The notes below the pieces were generated by a model. That model was not told the origin of the DNA. It was given only the letters and a program-made list of their open reading frames with translations, and ran no database searches. Below, piece after piece: positions 8,920 to 18,077 of a DNA stretch of 64,000 nucleotides (its first letter is position 1; each line of letters opens with the position of its first letter). Position numbers and translations under genes: made by a program. The DNA comes from Streptomyces griseochromogenes (GTDB lineage: Bacteria; Actinomycetota; Actinomycetes; Streptomycetales; Streptomycetaceae). The stretch lies in contig NZ_CP016279.1 in the NCBI RefSeq assembly GCF_001542625.1, positions 10,478,001-10,542,000 on the forward strand. Direction: 5' to 3'.

Positions 8920-9345
8920 TCAGGCCGATGCCGCCGGAATCCCGAACTCGGCCAGCAGAGCGCGCACTCGCCGCTCGATCTCGTCCCGGATCGGCCGGAC
9001 GGCGTCCACACCCTGGCCCGCCGGGTCGTCGAGCTGCCAGTCCAGGTATCGCTTGCCGGGGAAGACGGGGCAGGTGTCCCCGCAGCCCATCGTGATCACC
9101 ACGTCGGAGGACTGTACGGCCTCGGTGGTGAGGATCTTCGGCGTCTCGGCGGAGATGTCGACGCCGACCTCCTTCATCGCCTCTGCCACCGCCGGGTTGA
9201 CGGCGTCGGCGGGCGCGGAGCCGGCCGAGCGCACCTCGACGGCGTCCCCGGCGAGGTGGGCGAGGAAAGCGGCGCCCATCTGGGAGCGGCCGGCGTTGTG
9301 GACGCAGACGAACAGCACGGAGGGGCGCGGGGCGGCAGTGCTCAT
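8920..9345 (-). CDS. arsC: Arsenate reductase, low-MW phosphatase type
   Basis: A 141-residue LMW-PTP-fold arsenate reductase. It has the P-loop CVHNAGRS (CX5R, residues 14-21), a catalytic pair in ITMGCGDTCPVFPG (about residue 78 on) and the DWQLDDPAG general-acid loop near 100. It reduces arsenate to arsenite, in actinomycetes usually with mycothiol or thioredoxin. It is the last gene of arsR-aquaporin-arsC. Confidence 0.9.
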   Translation of the reverse strand: MSTAAPRPSVLFVCVHNAGRSQMGAAFLAHLAGDAVEVRSAGSAPADAVNPAVAEAMKEVGVDISAETPKILTTEAVQSSDVVITMGCGDTCPVFPGKRYLDWQLDDPAGQGVDAVRPIRDEIERRVRALLAEFGIPAASA

Positions 9346-9373
9346 GGCGGGTGTCCTTGCGAGCGGAGGGAGG

Positions 9374-10108
9374 TCAGGAGGAGGCGGGTTCGGGCTCGCC
9401 GTGCGGGACGACGACGTCCGCCGTACGAGGAGGACGACGTCCGTACACCATTGCCACGGCGCCCAGCCCGAGCGCGGCGCCGACCGACTGGGCCGCGATG
9501 AACGGGACGAGAGAGGCGGGGGCGATCCCGGCGAAGGTGTCGGTGAAGGCGCGGCCGACGGTCACCGCCGGGTTCGCGAACGACGTGGAGGAGGTGAACC
9601 AGTAGGCGGCCCCGATGTAGGAGGCCACCGCCGCCGGGGCGAGCGAGGCGCGGCCGATCCGGTCGAGGCCGAAGATCAACAGGATCAGCCCAGCCGTGGC
9701 GACGACCTCGCCGAGCCACAGGTGGCCGGCGGAGCGGTCGTGGGTGGAGAACTCGACCAGGGGTCTTGCGAACATGGCGTCGGCCAGGATCGCGCCGCCG
9801 ATCGCCCCGGCGACCTGCGCGGGAACGTAAGCGGCCACCTCCCGCAGGGCCGGGCCGGTGCCGGTGCGGCGGCCCGTGAGCCAGGCGGCCAGGGTGACGG
9901 CGGGGTTGAAGTGCGCTCCCGAGACCGGCCCGAGCAGCGTGATCAGCACGCCCAGGCCGAAGACGGTGGCCAGTGAATTGGCCAGCAACCGCACGCCGAC
10001 GTCGTGCGACAGCTCGGTCGCCTGGATGCCGGAACCCACGACCACGGCCACCAGCAACCCGGTCCCCACCGCCTCGGCGGCAGCGCGGCGGCCGAGGGGC
10101 GCCGTCAC
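9374..10108 (-). CDS. MIP/aquaporin-family channel of the ars operon
   Basis: A 244-residue channel with six predicted membrane helices and both family half-helix motifs, HFNPAVT (first half) and FANPAVT (second half). It starts at GTG 10108, overlapping the arsR stop by 4 bases. In this operon it occupies the slot of an arsenite efflux pump, as described for AqpS-type channels that let arsenite leave down its gradient after ArsC makes it. No ArsB/Acr3 pump lies nearby. Confidence 0.86.
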   Translation of the reverse strand: MTAPLGRRAAAEAVGTGLLVAVVVGSGIQATELSHDVGVRLLANSLATVFGLGVLITLLGPVSGAHFNPAVTLAAWLTGRRTGTGPALREVAAYVPAQVAGAIGGAILADAMFARPLVEFSTHDRSAGHLWLGEVVATAGLILLIFGLDRIGRASLAPAAVASYIGAAYWFTSSTSFANPAVTVGRAFTDTFAGIAPASLVPFIAAQSVGAALGLGAVAMVYGRRPPRTADVVVPHGEPEPASS

Positions 10109-10476
10109 GCCGTCACTCCCGTGCTCTGCCGGGTCGTCAGGAAGGCGGCGAGCCGGTCCAGGGCGCCGGGCAGCACCCAGTAGTACACCCAGGTGCCGCG
10201 GCGCTCGCAGTCGATCAGGTCGGCCTGCCTCAGCAGCTTGAGGTGGTGGGAGATCGTCGGCTGGGAGAGGTCGAAGGCCGGCGTCATCTCGCACACGCAG
10301 ACCTCGCCGCCCTCCCGCGAGGCGATCATCGACAGCAACCGCAGCCGGACCGGATCACCCAGCGCCTTGAAAACCTTCGCCAGTTCCGAGGCACGTTCCT
10401 CGTCCAGCGGCGCGCCGGCCAGGCCCTGGCAGCAGTTGGCGTCCTGGCCGACCACCTCAAGCTCTTGCTTCGACAT
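10105..10476 (-). CDS. arsR: ArsR-family arsenic-responsive repressor
   Basis: A 123-residue winged-helix repressor with helix-turn-helix LSQPTISHHLKLLRQADLI and wing RRGTWVYYWV. Candidate As(III) thiol ligands are the CVCE motif near residue 60 and an NCC pair near residue 14. It leads the arsR-aquaporin-arsC operon and is divergent from arsM; both promoters lie in the 106-base gap, which holds two related half-sites. Binding of arsenite should release the DNA. Confidence 0.9.
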   Translation of the reverse strand: MSKQELEVVGQDANCCQGLAGAPLDEERASELAKVFKALGDPVRLRLLSMIASREGGEVCVCEMTPAFDLSQPTISHHLKLLRQADLIDCERRGTWVYYWVLPGALDRLAAFLTTRQSTGVTA

Positions 10477-10485
10477 ACCTCTATG

Positions 10486-10532
10486 TTGACGTTTTTCGAT
10501 CCAGCGCGCAAGGTTGCATCAACGAACGTCAA
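10486..10532. promoter_or_regulatory. ArsR operator pair in the arsR/arsM divergent promoter
   Basis: TTGACGTTTTTCGAT (10486-10500) and, on the opposite strand, TTGACGTTCGTTGAT (10518-10532) form two inverted, closely related 15-mers between the divergent ars genes. This is the expected location for ArsR binding. Confidence 0.6.
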
Positions 10533-10582
10533 TACAAGCCGTTCCAGCGCACCGCCATGCCCCACCACCCAGGAGTGAAGCC

Positions 10583-11458
10583 ATGAGCGAGCAGTCCACC
10601 GACCTGCGCGAAACCGTCCGTGAGCGGTATGCCGCCGCAGCCGTCAAGGTCACCGAAGTCGGCACCGCCTGTTGCGGGCCGCAGCCCGTCGAGGTGGACG
10701 AGAACTTCGGCTCCGCCCGCTACGCCACCGACGAACGCGACGCCCTGCCCGCCGAGGCGGTCGCCGCCTCCCTCGGCTGCGGCAACCCGACCGCCGTCGC
10801 CGAACTCCGCGAAGGCGAGCGCGTCCTCGACCTCGGCTCCGGCGGCGGCATCGACGTCCTGCTCTCCGCCCGCCGCGTCGGCCCGACGGGGAGGGCGTAC
10901 GGGCTGGACATGACGGAGGAGATGCTCGCCCTGGCCCTGGCCAACGCCGAGAAGGCAGGCGCCAGGAATGTCGAGTTCCTGAAGGGCACCATCGAGGCCA
11001 TCCCCCTCCCGGCGAACACCATCGACGTCGTCATCTCCAACTGCGTGATCAACCTGTCCGTCGACAAGCCCGCCGTGTTCGCGGAGACTTTCCGGGTCCT
11101 CCGGCCCGACGGCCGTATCGGCGTCTCGGACGTCGTCGCCGACGACGCACTCACCCCCGAACAGCGTGCCGAGCGCGGTGACTACGTCGGCTGCATCGCC
11201 GGCGCGCTGTCCTTCTCCGAGTACCGGGCGGGCCTGGAAGCCGCCGGGTTCACGGACGTCGAGATCACCCCGACGCACTCCGTCGCGGACGGCATGCACT
11301 CCGCCGTCGTCCGCGCCACCAAGCCCGCCACTTCGAACGCGGCCTCCGTGGCGAGGAACTCGGACGACGCCTGCTGCACTCCGTCCGGAACCTCAGCCGA
11401 CCCCACCCTGACCGTCACGCAAGCCAAGAGCGCGTCGGGCTGCGGCTGCCAGAACTGA
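10583..11458 (+). CDS. arsM: Arsenite S-adenosylmethionine methyltransferase
   Basis: A 291-residue class I methyltransferase. The SAM motif is VLDLGSGGGIDVLLSA (about residues 75-90). Arsenic-site cysteines are present in TACCGPQ, the CGNP segment, NCVINLS and the Cys-rich tail (DACC and GCGCQN). It methylates As(III) to volatile or less toxic species. It is divergent from arsR, with an AGGAG box before ATG 10583, and is followed by a strong hairpin. Confidence 0.9.
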   Translation: MSEQSTDLRETVRERYAAAAVKVTEVGTACCGPQPVEVDENFGSARYATDERDALPAEAVAASLGCGNPTAVAELREGERVLDLGSGGGIDVLLSARRVGPTGRAYGLDMTEEMLALALANAEKAGARNVEFLKGTIEAIPLPANTIDVVISNCVINLSVDKPAVFAETFRVLRPDGRIGVSDVVADDALTPEQRAERGDYVGCIAGALSFSEYRAGLEAAGFTDVEITPTHSVADGMHSAVVRATKPATSNAASVARNSDDACCTPSGTSADPTLTVTQAKSASGCGCQN

Positions 11459-11490
11459 GCGCATCCGCTCACGCACGGCCCCGAAAACGC

Positions 11491-11530
11491 CGCAGCGCCC
11501 GAGTCGACCGAAGCCGACCCGAGCGCTGCG
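11491..11530 (+). terminator. Terminator hairpin after arsM
   Basis: CGCAGCGCCCGAGTCG pairs with its near-complement ending at 11530 (G-T wobbles only), 33 bases after the arsM stop. No U-tract, as is usual in Streptomyces. Confidence 0.7.
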
Positions 11531-11567
11531 TAGCAGGTCAGAGGGGCTACCCCCCGCCTACAACCCG

Positions 11568-11640
11568 TAGGCCCTGTGGGACTCGAACCCACAACCAATG
11601 GATTAAAAGTCCACTGCTCTGCCAATTGAGCTAAGGGCCC
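11568..11640 (-). tRNA. tRNA-Lys (anticodon TTT)
   Basis: A 73-base cloverleaf on the minus strand: acceptor GGGCCCT/AGGGCCT with an end wobble, D-arm GCTC/GAGC, anticodon loop CTTTTAA, T-loop GTTCGAG, discriminator A. CCA is not encoded. Confidence 0.95.
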
Positions 11641-11739
11641 AGGCGATGTTGCCTGTCTGAGCATAGCCGGACGAGGCCGTGTCTCCGATCGGGTATCGGG
11701 GTCACGGCCACGTCGGGTGGGCGGAGCGGGTGGATGTGC

Positions 11740-13245
11740 TTACTTTTCGACCGGCTCGGGAGCCGGGGCTTCGATCCGGTCGAGGAACCAGTGGCGGGCC
11801 GAGGCCAGCCACCAGGTGGCCGCGAAGCCGAGGACGACCAGGACGGCGACCGGGGCGTAGTTGAAGGTCTTCCAGGTGACCGGGGAGACCTGGGGCAGCA
11901 TGAAGAGGATCGTGATCACGGCCACCCAGGTCACGGAGACGACGCCGATCGTTCCCGACCAGCGGCCCAGATGCCAGGGGCCGCGTTCGAAGGCGGCGCC
12001 CTTGCGGATCCGCAGGAAGGTCGGGACGACGTAGGCGATGTAGAGGCCGATCACCGCGATCGACGTCACCGCCGCGTAGGCGGTCGAGTTGATCAGGTAG
12101 GGCAGGCCGAGGGCCAGGGCCGCGAGTACGGCCAGCCAGACCGCCGCCACGGGGGTGCGGGTGCGCGGGCTGACCGTGTGCCAGACGCGGGAGAAGGGCA
12201 GCGCGCCGTCGCGGGAAAAGGCGTAGATCATGCGGCTGTTGGCGGTCACCGAGGCCATCCCGCAGAAGAGCTGGGCGCCGATCACCACGAGCAGCAACAG
12301 CTTGCCCGTCGTCGCTCCCAGCGCGTCCAGGAGGATCTGGGCAGGGGGCGCGCCGGTCGGCGAGGCCAGTTCCTTGTCGTACGACTGGATCGCGTACGTG
12401 AAGCCCAGCAGCAGGACGAAGCCCGCTATCCAGGAGGTCCAGATCGAGCGGACGATGCCCTTGGGGCCCGCGGTCGACGCGTCGTGGGTCTCCTCCGTCA
12501 TATGGGCCGAGGCGTCGTAACCGGTGAAGGTGTACTGCGCCATCAGCAGGCCCAGGAGGACCACGTACGGCCCGCTGCCCCAGCCCGTCTCGTTGACGAA
12601 GTGGGTGAACACGAAGGACGTCGACTGATGGCGGTCGGGGACGAAGGCCAGCGCGCCGACGATCACGGCGACGCCGAGCACGTGCCACCACACGCTCACG
12701 CCGTTCAGGAACGCGACGATGCGGACGCCGAAGGTGTTCAGGAGGCCGTGGAGCAGCAGGATGGCGGCGAAGAGGAGGACCGTGCGGCCCGGGGTCACCT
12801 CGAAGCCGGACTGGAGGTTCAGGTAGGCGCCCAGGAAGGACGCCGCGCCGAAGTCGATGCCCGCCGTCACGGCCACCTGGCCCAGCACGTTGAACCAGCC
12901 CGTGAACCACGCCCAGGCCGCCGCCGAACGCGGGGGCGCCAGCCGGTGGGCCCAGAAGTACAGACCGGCCGACGTCGGGTAGGCGGAGCAGATTTCGGCC
13001 ATCGACAGGCCCACGAACAGGGTCATCAGGCCCACCGCCACCCAGCCCCAGGTGATCGCCGCGGGGCCGCCGGTGGTCATACCGAAGAGGTAGAGGGTCA
13101 GGCAGCCGGAGAGGACCGAGATGATCGTGAAGGAGACGGCGTAGTTCGAGAACGCCGACATACGGCGGGCGAGGACCTGGGTGTAACCGAGCTGGGCCAG
13201 CCGTTCCTCGTCCGACAGCCCACTCACTCTCGCGTCATCTGTCAT
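11740..13245 (-). CDS. APC-superfamily amino acid/amine permease
   Basis: A 501-residue transporter with about twelve hydrophobic segments. The hallmark first helix is YAVSFTIISVLSGCLTLYLFG (core), followed by AEICSAYPTSAGLYFWA, matching the amino acid/GABA/choline APC group. It imports an amino acid or polyamine with protons or sodium; specificity cannot be read from the sequence. It lies 48 bases downstream of the FG-GAP gene on the same strand and is followed by tRNA-Lys. Confidence 0.87.
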   Translation of the reverse strand: MTDDARVSGLSDEERLAQLGYTQVLARRMSAFSNYAVSFTIISVLSGCLTLYLFGMTTGGPAAITWGWVAVGLMTLFVGLSMAEICSAYPTSAGLYFWAHRLAPPRSAAAWAWFTGWFNVLGQVAVTAGIDFGAASFLGAYLNLQSGFEVTPGRTVLLFAAILLLHGLLNTFGVRIVAFLNGVSVWWHVLGVAVIVGALAFVPDRHQSTSFVFTHFVNETGWGSGPYVVLLGLLMAQYTFTGYDASAHMTEETHDASTAGPKGIVRSIWTSWIAGFVLLLGFTYAIQSYDKELASPTGAPPAQILLDALGATTGKLLLLVVIGAQLFCGMASVTANSRMIYAFSRDGALPFSRVWHTVSPRTRTPVAAVWLAVLAALALGLPYLINSTAYAAVTSIAVIGLYIAYVVPTFLRIRKGAAFERGPWHLGRWSGTIGVVSVTWVAVITILFMLPQVSPVTWKTFNYAPVAVLVVLGFAATWWLASARHWFLDRIEAPAPEPVEK

Positions 13246-13293
13246 GCCCCCAGCAATTCCCCCGCCGGGGGCGTGACATGCGTCACAGGATGG

Positions 13294-15441
13294 CTAAAAC
13301 AGGCCCTTGTACGCGCCCCAGCCGCTCCCGATCTTCACGCGCCCCGAGAACGACCCCGTGCCCGTGCCCGCGTTGCGGTAGAGGTTGCCCGCGGTGTCCC
13401 GGGACACCAGGTCGTTCCTGCCGTCGCCGGTGATGTCGCCGACGCCCACGATCGCGTTGTACGAACGGCCCCAGTCGGCGAAGACCTTGACCCGGTCCTT
13501 CAGAGCGCCCGTCCCGGTGCCGTCGTAGCGCCACAGCGTGCCGGACCGGTCCAGCGCCAGCACGTCACCGATGCCGTCGCCGGTGATGTCGCCGGCGCCC
13601 ACGATCTTCGCGTAGCCGTTCAGGGTGCGGATCTTCACGCCCGCCTTGAGCTTGCCGGAGCCGTCGCCCGCGAACAGGTACACGTCCCCGGTCGACGCCT
13701 TGCGGCCCAGCAGGTCGGTACGGCCGTCCCCGGTGAGGTCGCCGGGCGCGGTGAGGACGTCGTACGCCTTCCAGCCCGTGCCGAGCGAGGTGTGGCCACT
13801 GGACGGGGTGTACGAGCCGTCGCACTTGCCGTTGTAGCGGCGCAGTTCGCCGTTCGGCATCCGGATCAGCATCTCGGCGCAGCGGTCACTGCCCATGTCG
13901 CCGAACGGCACGGCCGCGGTGCCCGCCGGCCAGCCCGAGCCGGTGCGCTTGAAGTCGAAGGTGCCCTTGCCCTCGGTGTGGTGGAGCGTCAGCGCGCCCG
14001 AGGAGTCGAGGGTGGCCAACTCGCCGTAGGTGTAGCCGTCCTGGTCGTGGAAGCCCTGCCGGCCGCCGGTCAGCGCCAGCGTGCCGCTGGTGGTGTAGCT
14101 GCCGGTGCCTTCGACGGCCTTCGCGGTCAGGGTCCAGGACTTGCGTCCGTTGAAGGCGTACGCCCCCGCGTCCGTCTTCCCGTCCCAGGACACCTCGACG
14201 GCCGTGCCGCTGCCCCTGACGGTGCGTTCGGTGCGGCCCTGCTCGTCCTTCACGGTGAAGGTCCAGTCGGCCGGCTTGTTCAGCTGCCAGGTGCTGTCCC
14301 AGGTGGTGGAGGCGCCGTTGCGGCCCTTCGCGTCCAGGTACGTGAGATCCAGGTCCGACTCGATCTTCGCGAGCGGCTGGGTCGGTACACCACTCGGGAC
14401 GATCCGGATCGCCTCGTCGGCACCGATGTAGGCGATGTCGCCGCCGAACTTGTCCACGCTCCAGGTCAGCCGCCGCTGGTCCGCGGTGTGGCCCGCCGGG
14501 AGGTCGGCCACCGTGCGGGCGGCGGCCGCCGTGCCGGTGTGGAAGTCCGTCAGCATCAGCTTGCCCGCGCCGCGGTCGTGCCGCACGAGGTAGCCGTCGC
14601 CGACCAGGGCAGGTCCGGAGGGGACCTTGACGGCCTTCTTCGCCGTACGGTCGTAGACGCCCGCGGCGCCGGCCGGACCGCAGTTCCAGTAGATCCAGCG
14701 GCCGACGACCTGGAGTTCCCTGACCGTGCAGGGCGCGCCGGTGGAGAGCGTCTGGACCGTCTTCTTCGTCTCCAGGTCGTACCCGGTGACGGTCCCGTTG
14801 CCCGAACCCGGCGTCCACAGCACCGAACCCCACACGGAGGCGGCGGTGATGGAGCGGATCTTGCGCACGGGCTCGTACCGGAAGGGGTTCACCGCGTCGA
14901 CGTACTGCCTGCCGGTGGAGGCCGCGTCGTAGACGAAGTAGCGGCCGGTCGCGTCGACGAAGCGGCCGCCGGTCACCGCCGGCTCGTCGGCCGAGTGGTA
15001 GCTGTCCTTGGACAGCCAGATCTGGGCCTTCTCCTTGCCCGCCGTGTCGACCTTGAAGTAGCCCACGTGCTGGTCGCCGGTGGACCGCAGCGGCACGCAG
15101 GCCCCGGCGTCGCACTGCACCTGCTGCAGATGCGTGCCGTCCCCGAAGGGGGCGGCGAAGCCGCGGTAGGTCTTCTCCAGCACCGTGGAGCCGTCGGGCG
15201 ATATCCGCCGCCCGATCACCCACTGGTCTCCGCTGGCCGTGCGCTCCACGGTGGTCAGGAAGCCACCGGAGTAGTCGAGGCCCCGCACATCGTCCACCTG
15301 GACGGGCGTGGGCGTGGTGTCCGCGGCCGCCGGGCCCGCGGTGGTCAGCGAGCCGGCGCCCAGGGCGGCCAGGCTCGCGAGGGCGGTCACGATCCGGCCG
15401 TGCCGGACCGTGGAAAAGCGTGCGCGTACACGCCGAGACAA
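13294..15441 (-). CDS. Exported FG-GAP/VCBS repeat protein
   Basis: About 715 residues. I chose the TTG at 15441 because GGAGG lies 5 bases upstream and the resulting N terminus is a clean signal peptide (RIVTALASLAALGAGSLTTA, cut near AAA-DTT). The middle 350 residues look like a beta-propeller with W-rich blades. The C-terminal 150 hold three Ca-binding repeats of the GDxTGDGxxD type. Probably an extracellular adhesin-like or structural protein; function unknown. Frame-open sequence upstream to 15561 is GC-rich but has no RBS. Confidence 0.78.
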   Translation of the reverse strand: MSRRVRARFSTVRHGRIVTALASLAALGAGSLTTAGPAAADTTPTPVQVDDVRGLDYSGGFLTTVERTASGDQWVIGRRISPDGSTVLEKTYRGFAAPFGDGTHLQQVQCDAGACVPLRSTGDQHVGYFKVDTAGKEKAQIWLSKDSYHSADEPAVTGGRFVDATGRYFVYDAASTGRQYVDAVNPFRYEPVRKIRSITAASVWGSVLWTPGSGNGTVTGYDLETKKTVQTLSTGAPCTVRELQVVGRWIYWNCGPAGAAGVYDRTAKKAVKVPSGPALVGDGYLVRHDRGAGKLMLTDFHTGTAAAARTVADLPAGHTADQRRLTWSVDKFGGDIAYIGADEAIRIVPSGVPTQPLAKIESDLDLTYLDAKGRNGASTTWDSTWQLNKPADWTFTVKDEQGRTERTVRGSGTAVEVSWDGKTDAGAYAFNGRKSWTLTAKAVEGTGSYTTSGTLALTGGRQGFHDQDGYTYGELATLDSSGALTLHHTEGKGTFDFKRTGSGWPAGTAAVPFGDMGSDRCAEMLIRMPNGELRRYNGKCDGSYTPSSGHTSLGTGWKAYDVLTAPGDLTGDGRTDLLGRKASTGDVYLFAGDGSGKLKAGVKIRTLNGYAKIVGAGDITGDGIGDVLALDRSGTLWRYDGTGTGALKDRVKVFADWGRSYNAIVGVGDITGDGRNDLVSRDTAGNLYRNAGTGTGSFSGRVKIGSGWGAYKGLF

Positions 15442-15596
15442 GGGTCCCTCCCCAGGGAAGCGAGAACGGCATGACGGCGGCGATTCCCCCTCGGCCACCC
15501 TGTCCATGCCAAGTGAGCGGATGGTAGCAACCGGCTCGGCGTCATCGGTGGGCAAAAACATGGCCCGTCAGGACACCGTGGGCCCCGGGAACAACA

Positions 15597-15632
15597 CAAG
15601 GGCCCGTACGAACGAAGTCGTACGGGCCCTTG
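15597..15632 (-). terminator. Terminator downstream of DEAD-box helicase gene
   Basis: A 14-bp perfect stem (CAAGGGCCCGTACG and its complement) with an 8-base loop, 38 bases after the helicase stop. Confidence 0.78.
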
Positions 15633-15669
15633 TCGGGTCACTCGGTGCCAGCCGGTGGCTCAGGCCGCG

Positions 15670-17826
15670 TCAGCCGTTGCGCTTCCAGCGCGGCTTGTCC
15701 TCGCGGCGGCCGAAGGAGCCGGTGCCGCGGTGGTCGTCACGACGGCCGTAGGGGCGGTCGTGACCGGCGGAGCGGAAGCCCGGGCGGTCGTCGCGGCGCT
15801 CGCGGTTGAACGGACGGTCGCTGCCCCGGTGCCCACCGCGCTCGTCACGGCGGAAGCCGCCACGGTCGTCACGGCGCTCGAAGGAGCGGCCACCACGGTC
15901 GCGGTCGAAGGGACGGCGCTCGTCGCGGCGCTCGAAACCACGGCCGCCACGGTCGCCCCGGTCGCCCCGGTCGTCGCGGCGCTCGAAGGTACGGCCACCG
16001 CGGTCACCGCGGTCGTCACGACGCTCGAAACCACGGTCACGGTCACGGTCCCGGTCGAACGGGCGACGGTCGTCACGGCGCTCGAAGGAACGGCCACCGC
16101 GGTCACCGCGGTCGTCACGACGCTCGAAACCACGGTCACGGTCACGGTCCCGGTCGAACGGGCGACGGTCGTCACGGCGCTCGAAGGAACGCCCGCCGCG
16201 GTCACCGCGGTCGCCACGCTCCTCACGGCGCTCGAAGCCCCGCTCGCCACGGTCCCGGTCGAAGCCGCGCCGCTCCCGGCGGTCGTACGACGCCGAAGCC
16301 GCCGGACGCTCCTCGCGCTCGGTCTCACGCTCGGCCGGAGCCTCGGTCTCACGCTCGGCCACGGCCTCGGCCGCGGCCGCCTGGGCCTCGGCCACCGCCG
16401 TCTCCGGGTCCTCGCCGCGCTCGCGGGCGACCCGGACGACCAGCCGGTCGGCCTCCTCGCGCAGCTCGGTCGCGCGGCGCTGGGCGCGCTCCAGCTGCTT
16501 GGTGAGCTGGGCGACCTCGCGCTCGGCCTGCTGCGCGGCGTTGTTCGCGGACTCGGCCTGGACCTCGGTCATGGAGCGGGCGCCGGTGATCTCGGCGACC
16601 TCCGGGTCGAAGGCGCCGGCGCCCTGGATGATGTGGCGCGCGGCGTCGACGCCGGCGTCCTCCATCAGGCGGAAGATCTGGCGGCGCTGGTGCGGCAGGG
16701 ACAGCGAGACGACGGTGCCGGTGCGGCCCGCGCGGGCGGTGCGGCCGGCGCGGTGCAGGTAGTCCTTGTGGTCGCCGGCCGGGTCCACGTTCAGGACCAG
16801 GTCGATGCCGTCGACGTGGATGCCGCGCGCCGCCACGTCCGTGGCGACCAGGACGTTGACGTAGCCGTCCTTGAAGTCGGCCAGCGTACGGGTGCGGGCG
16901 CCCTGGGTCATGCCGCCGTGCAGCGCGTCGGCCTTCGCACCGGCCTCGCGCAGCTGCTCGGCGACGCGGTCGGCGCCCAGCTGGGTGCGGACGAAGATGA
17001 TCGTGCGGCCCTTGCGGGAGGCGATCGCGGCGGTGACCGGCGCCTTGTCCTTGGGCTTCACGATGAGGATGTGGTGCGACATGGTCGTCACCGCGCCCTG
17101 GGCCGCGTCCACCTCGTGGGAGACGGGGTGGTTCAGGTAGCGGTCGACGAGGGTCTGGATCTCGTTCTCCATCGTGGCGGAGAAGAGCATGCGCTGGCCG
17201 CCGGCCGGGACCTGGTCGAGCAGCTCGGTGACCTCGGGCAGGAAGCCCAGGTCGGACATCTGGTCGGCCTCGTCGAGGACGGCGATCTGGGTGTCCTCGA
17301 GGGAGCAGGCGCCGCGGTTGATGATGTCGCGCAGACGGCCGGGCGTGGCGACGAGGATGTCGACGCCGCGCTCCAGGGCGTAGATCTGGTTGCCCATGGA
17401 GGTGCCGCCGCAGACGACCTTCATCTTCAGGCCGAGGACGTCGCCGTACGGCTGGAGGGCGTCGGCGACCTGCATGGCCAGCTCACGGGTCGGGGTGAGG
17501 ATGACGGCGCGGGGCTTGTGCTTCTGGGTGCGGCCGCCGGCCAGGGTGGCCAGGGTCGGCAGACCGAAGGAGAGGGTCTTGCCCGAGCCGGTGCGGCCAC
17601 GGCCGAGGATGTCCTTGCCGGCCAGGGCGTCCGGGATGGTCGCGGCCTGGATCGGGAAGGGGGTGGTGACGCCGTTCTGTGCGAGCTTGCGCACGATGCC
17701 CTCGGGGAGACCGAGGTCGGCAAAGGTGGTCTGGGGGGTGTCAGTGGTCTCGGTGACCTCGGTCACCAGATCGTCGTCCTGGGTGTTCTCGGACATGACG
17801 ATGTGATCAGTACTGGACACGGACAT
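15670..17826 (-). CDS. DEAD-box RNA helicase with RGG/RD-rich tail
   Basis: About 718 residues. The helicase core (roughly 30-410) has the Q-motif (FPIQAATIP), Walker A GRGRTGSGKT, DEAD box VLDEADQM, LFSATM and HRAGRTARAG. A coiled segment (QQAEREVAQLTKQLERAQ) follows, then a 210-residue low-complexity tail of FERRDD, RPFDRDRDRD and GDRGGR units, probably an RNA-binding or condensation tail. It unwinds RNA duplexes in ribosome assembly or cold response. ATG 17826 has a GGAAGG upstream; ATG 17796 is an alternative. Confidence 0.92.
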   Translation of the reverse strand: MSVSSTDHIVMSENTQDDDLVTEVTETTDTPQTTFADLGLPEGIVRKLAQNGVTTPFPIQAATIPDALAGKDILGRGRTGSGKTLSFGLPTLATLAGGRTQKHKPRAVILTPTRELAMQVADALQPYGDVLGLKMKVVCGGTSMGNQIYALERGVDILVATPGRLRDIINRGACSLEDTQIAVLDEADQMSDLGFLPEVTELLDQVPAGGQRMLFSATMENEIQTLVDRYLNHPVSHEVDAAQGAVTTMSHHILIVKPKDKAPVTAAIASRKGRTIIFVRTQLGADRVAEQLREAGAKADALHGGMTQGARTRTLADFKDGYVNVLVATDVAARGIHVDGIDLVLNVDPAGDHKDYLHRAGRTARAGRTGTVVSLSLPHQRRQIFRLMEDAGVDAARHIIQGAGAFDPEVAEITGARSMTEVQAESANNAAQQAEREVAQLTKQLERAQRRATELREEADRLVVRVARERGEDPETAVAEAQAAAAEAVAERETEAPAERETEREERPAASASYDRRERRGFDRDRGERGFERREERGDRGDRGGRSFERRDDRRPFDRDRDRDRGFERRDDRGDRGGRSFERRDDRRPFDRDRDRDRGFERRDDRGDRGGRTFERRDDRGDRGDRGGRGFERRDERRPFDRDRGGRSFERRDDRGGFRRDERGGHRGSDRPFNRERRDDRPGFRSAGHDRPYGRRDDHRGTGSFGRREDKPRWKRNG
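15991..16188 (-). repeat. Two perfect 99-bp tandem repeats within the helicase tail
   Basis: Bases 15991-16089 and 16090-16188 are identical, encoding two identical 33-residue RGG/RD-rich units. A diverged partial third unit follows toward 16226. This repeat explains most of the long spurious open frame on the other strand. Confidence 0.9.
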
Positions 17827-18077
17827 GCGAATGCGAAACCTTCCGGAGTCTCTTCGGCACGCGCCCGTCAACTCCGTGATTCGCTCACGACCGCCTCAAT
17901 GCGGTCCGCCACGGCAAGGGAGAGTACGCGCCACACGGCGCGCTCTGCAGTGGCGCCGGGCAAATGGGATCAAACGATCTACCACCATACGCACCCACCA
18001 CCCCTGAAGGCAAACCGAGCTCATCGCCACAGGTCAGCGGCGCGACAGCGCGGTCCCTCCGGTCGCTCCCCGGGCCC

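Noticed and set aside
11734..15474. A 1246-codon open frame on the plus strand
   Set aside because: It is the antisense of the APC permease and FG-GAP genes, rich in Arg/Gly/His/Asp with no domain; the minus strand has clear families.
15800..16290. Regular repeats considered as a CRISPR array
   Set aside because: The repeats are in-frame 99-bp coding units without variable spacers, inside the helicase gene.
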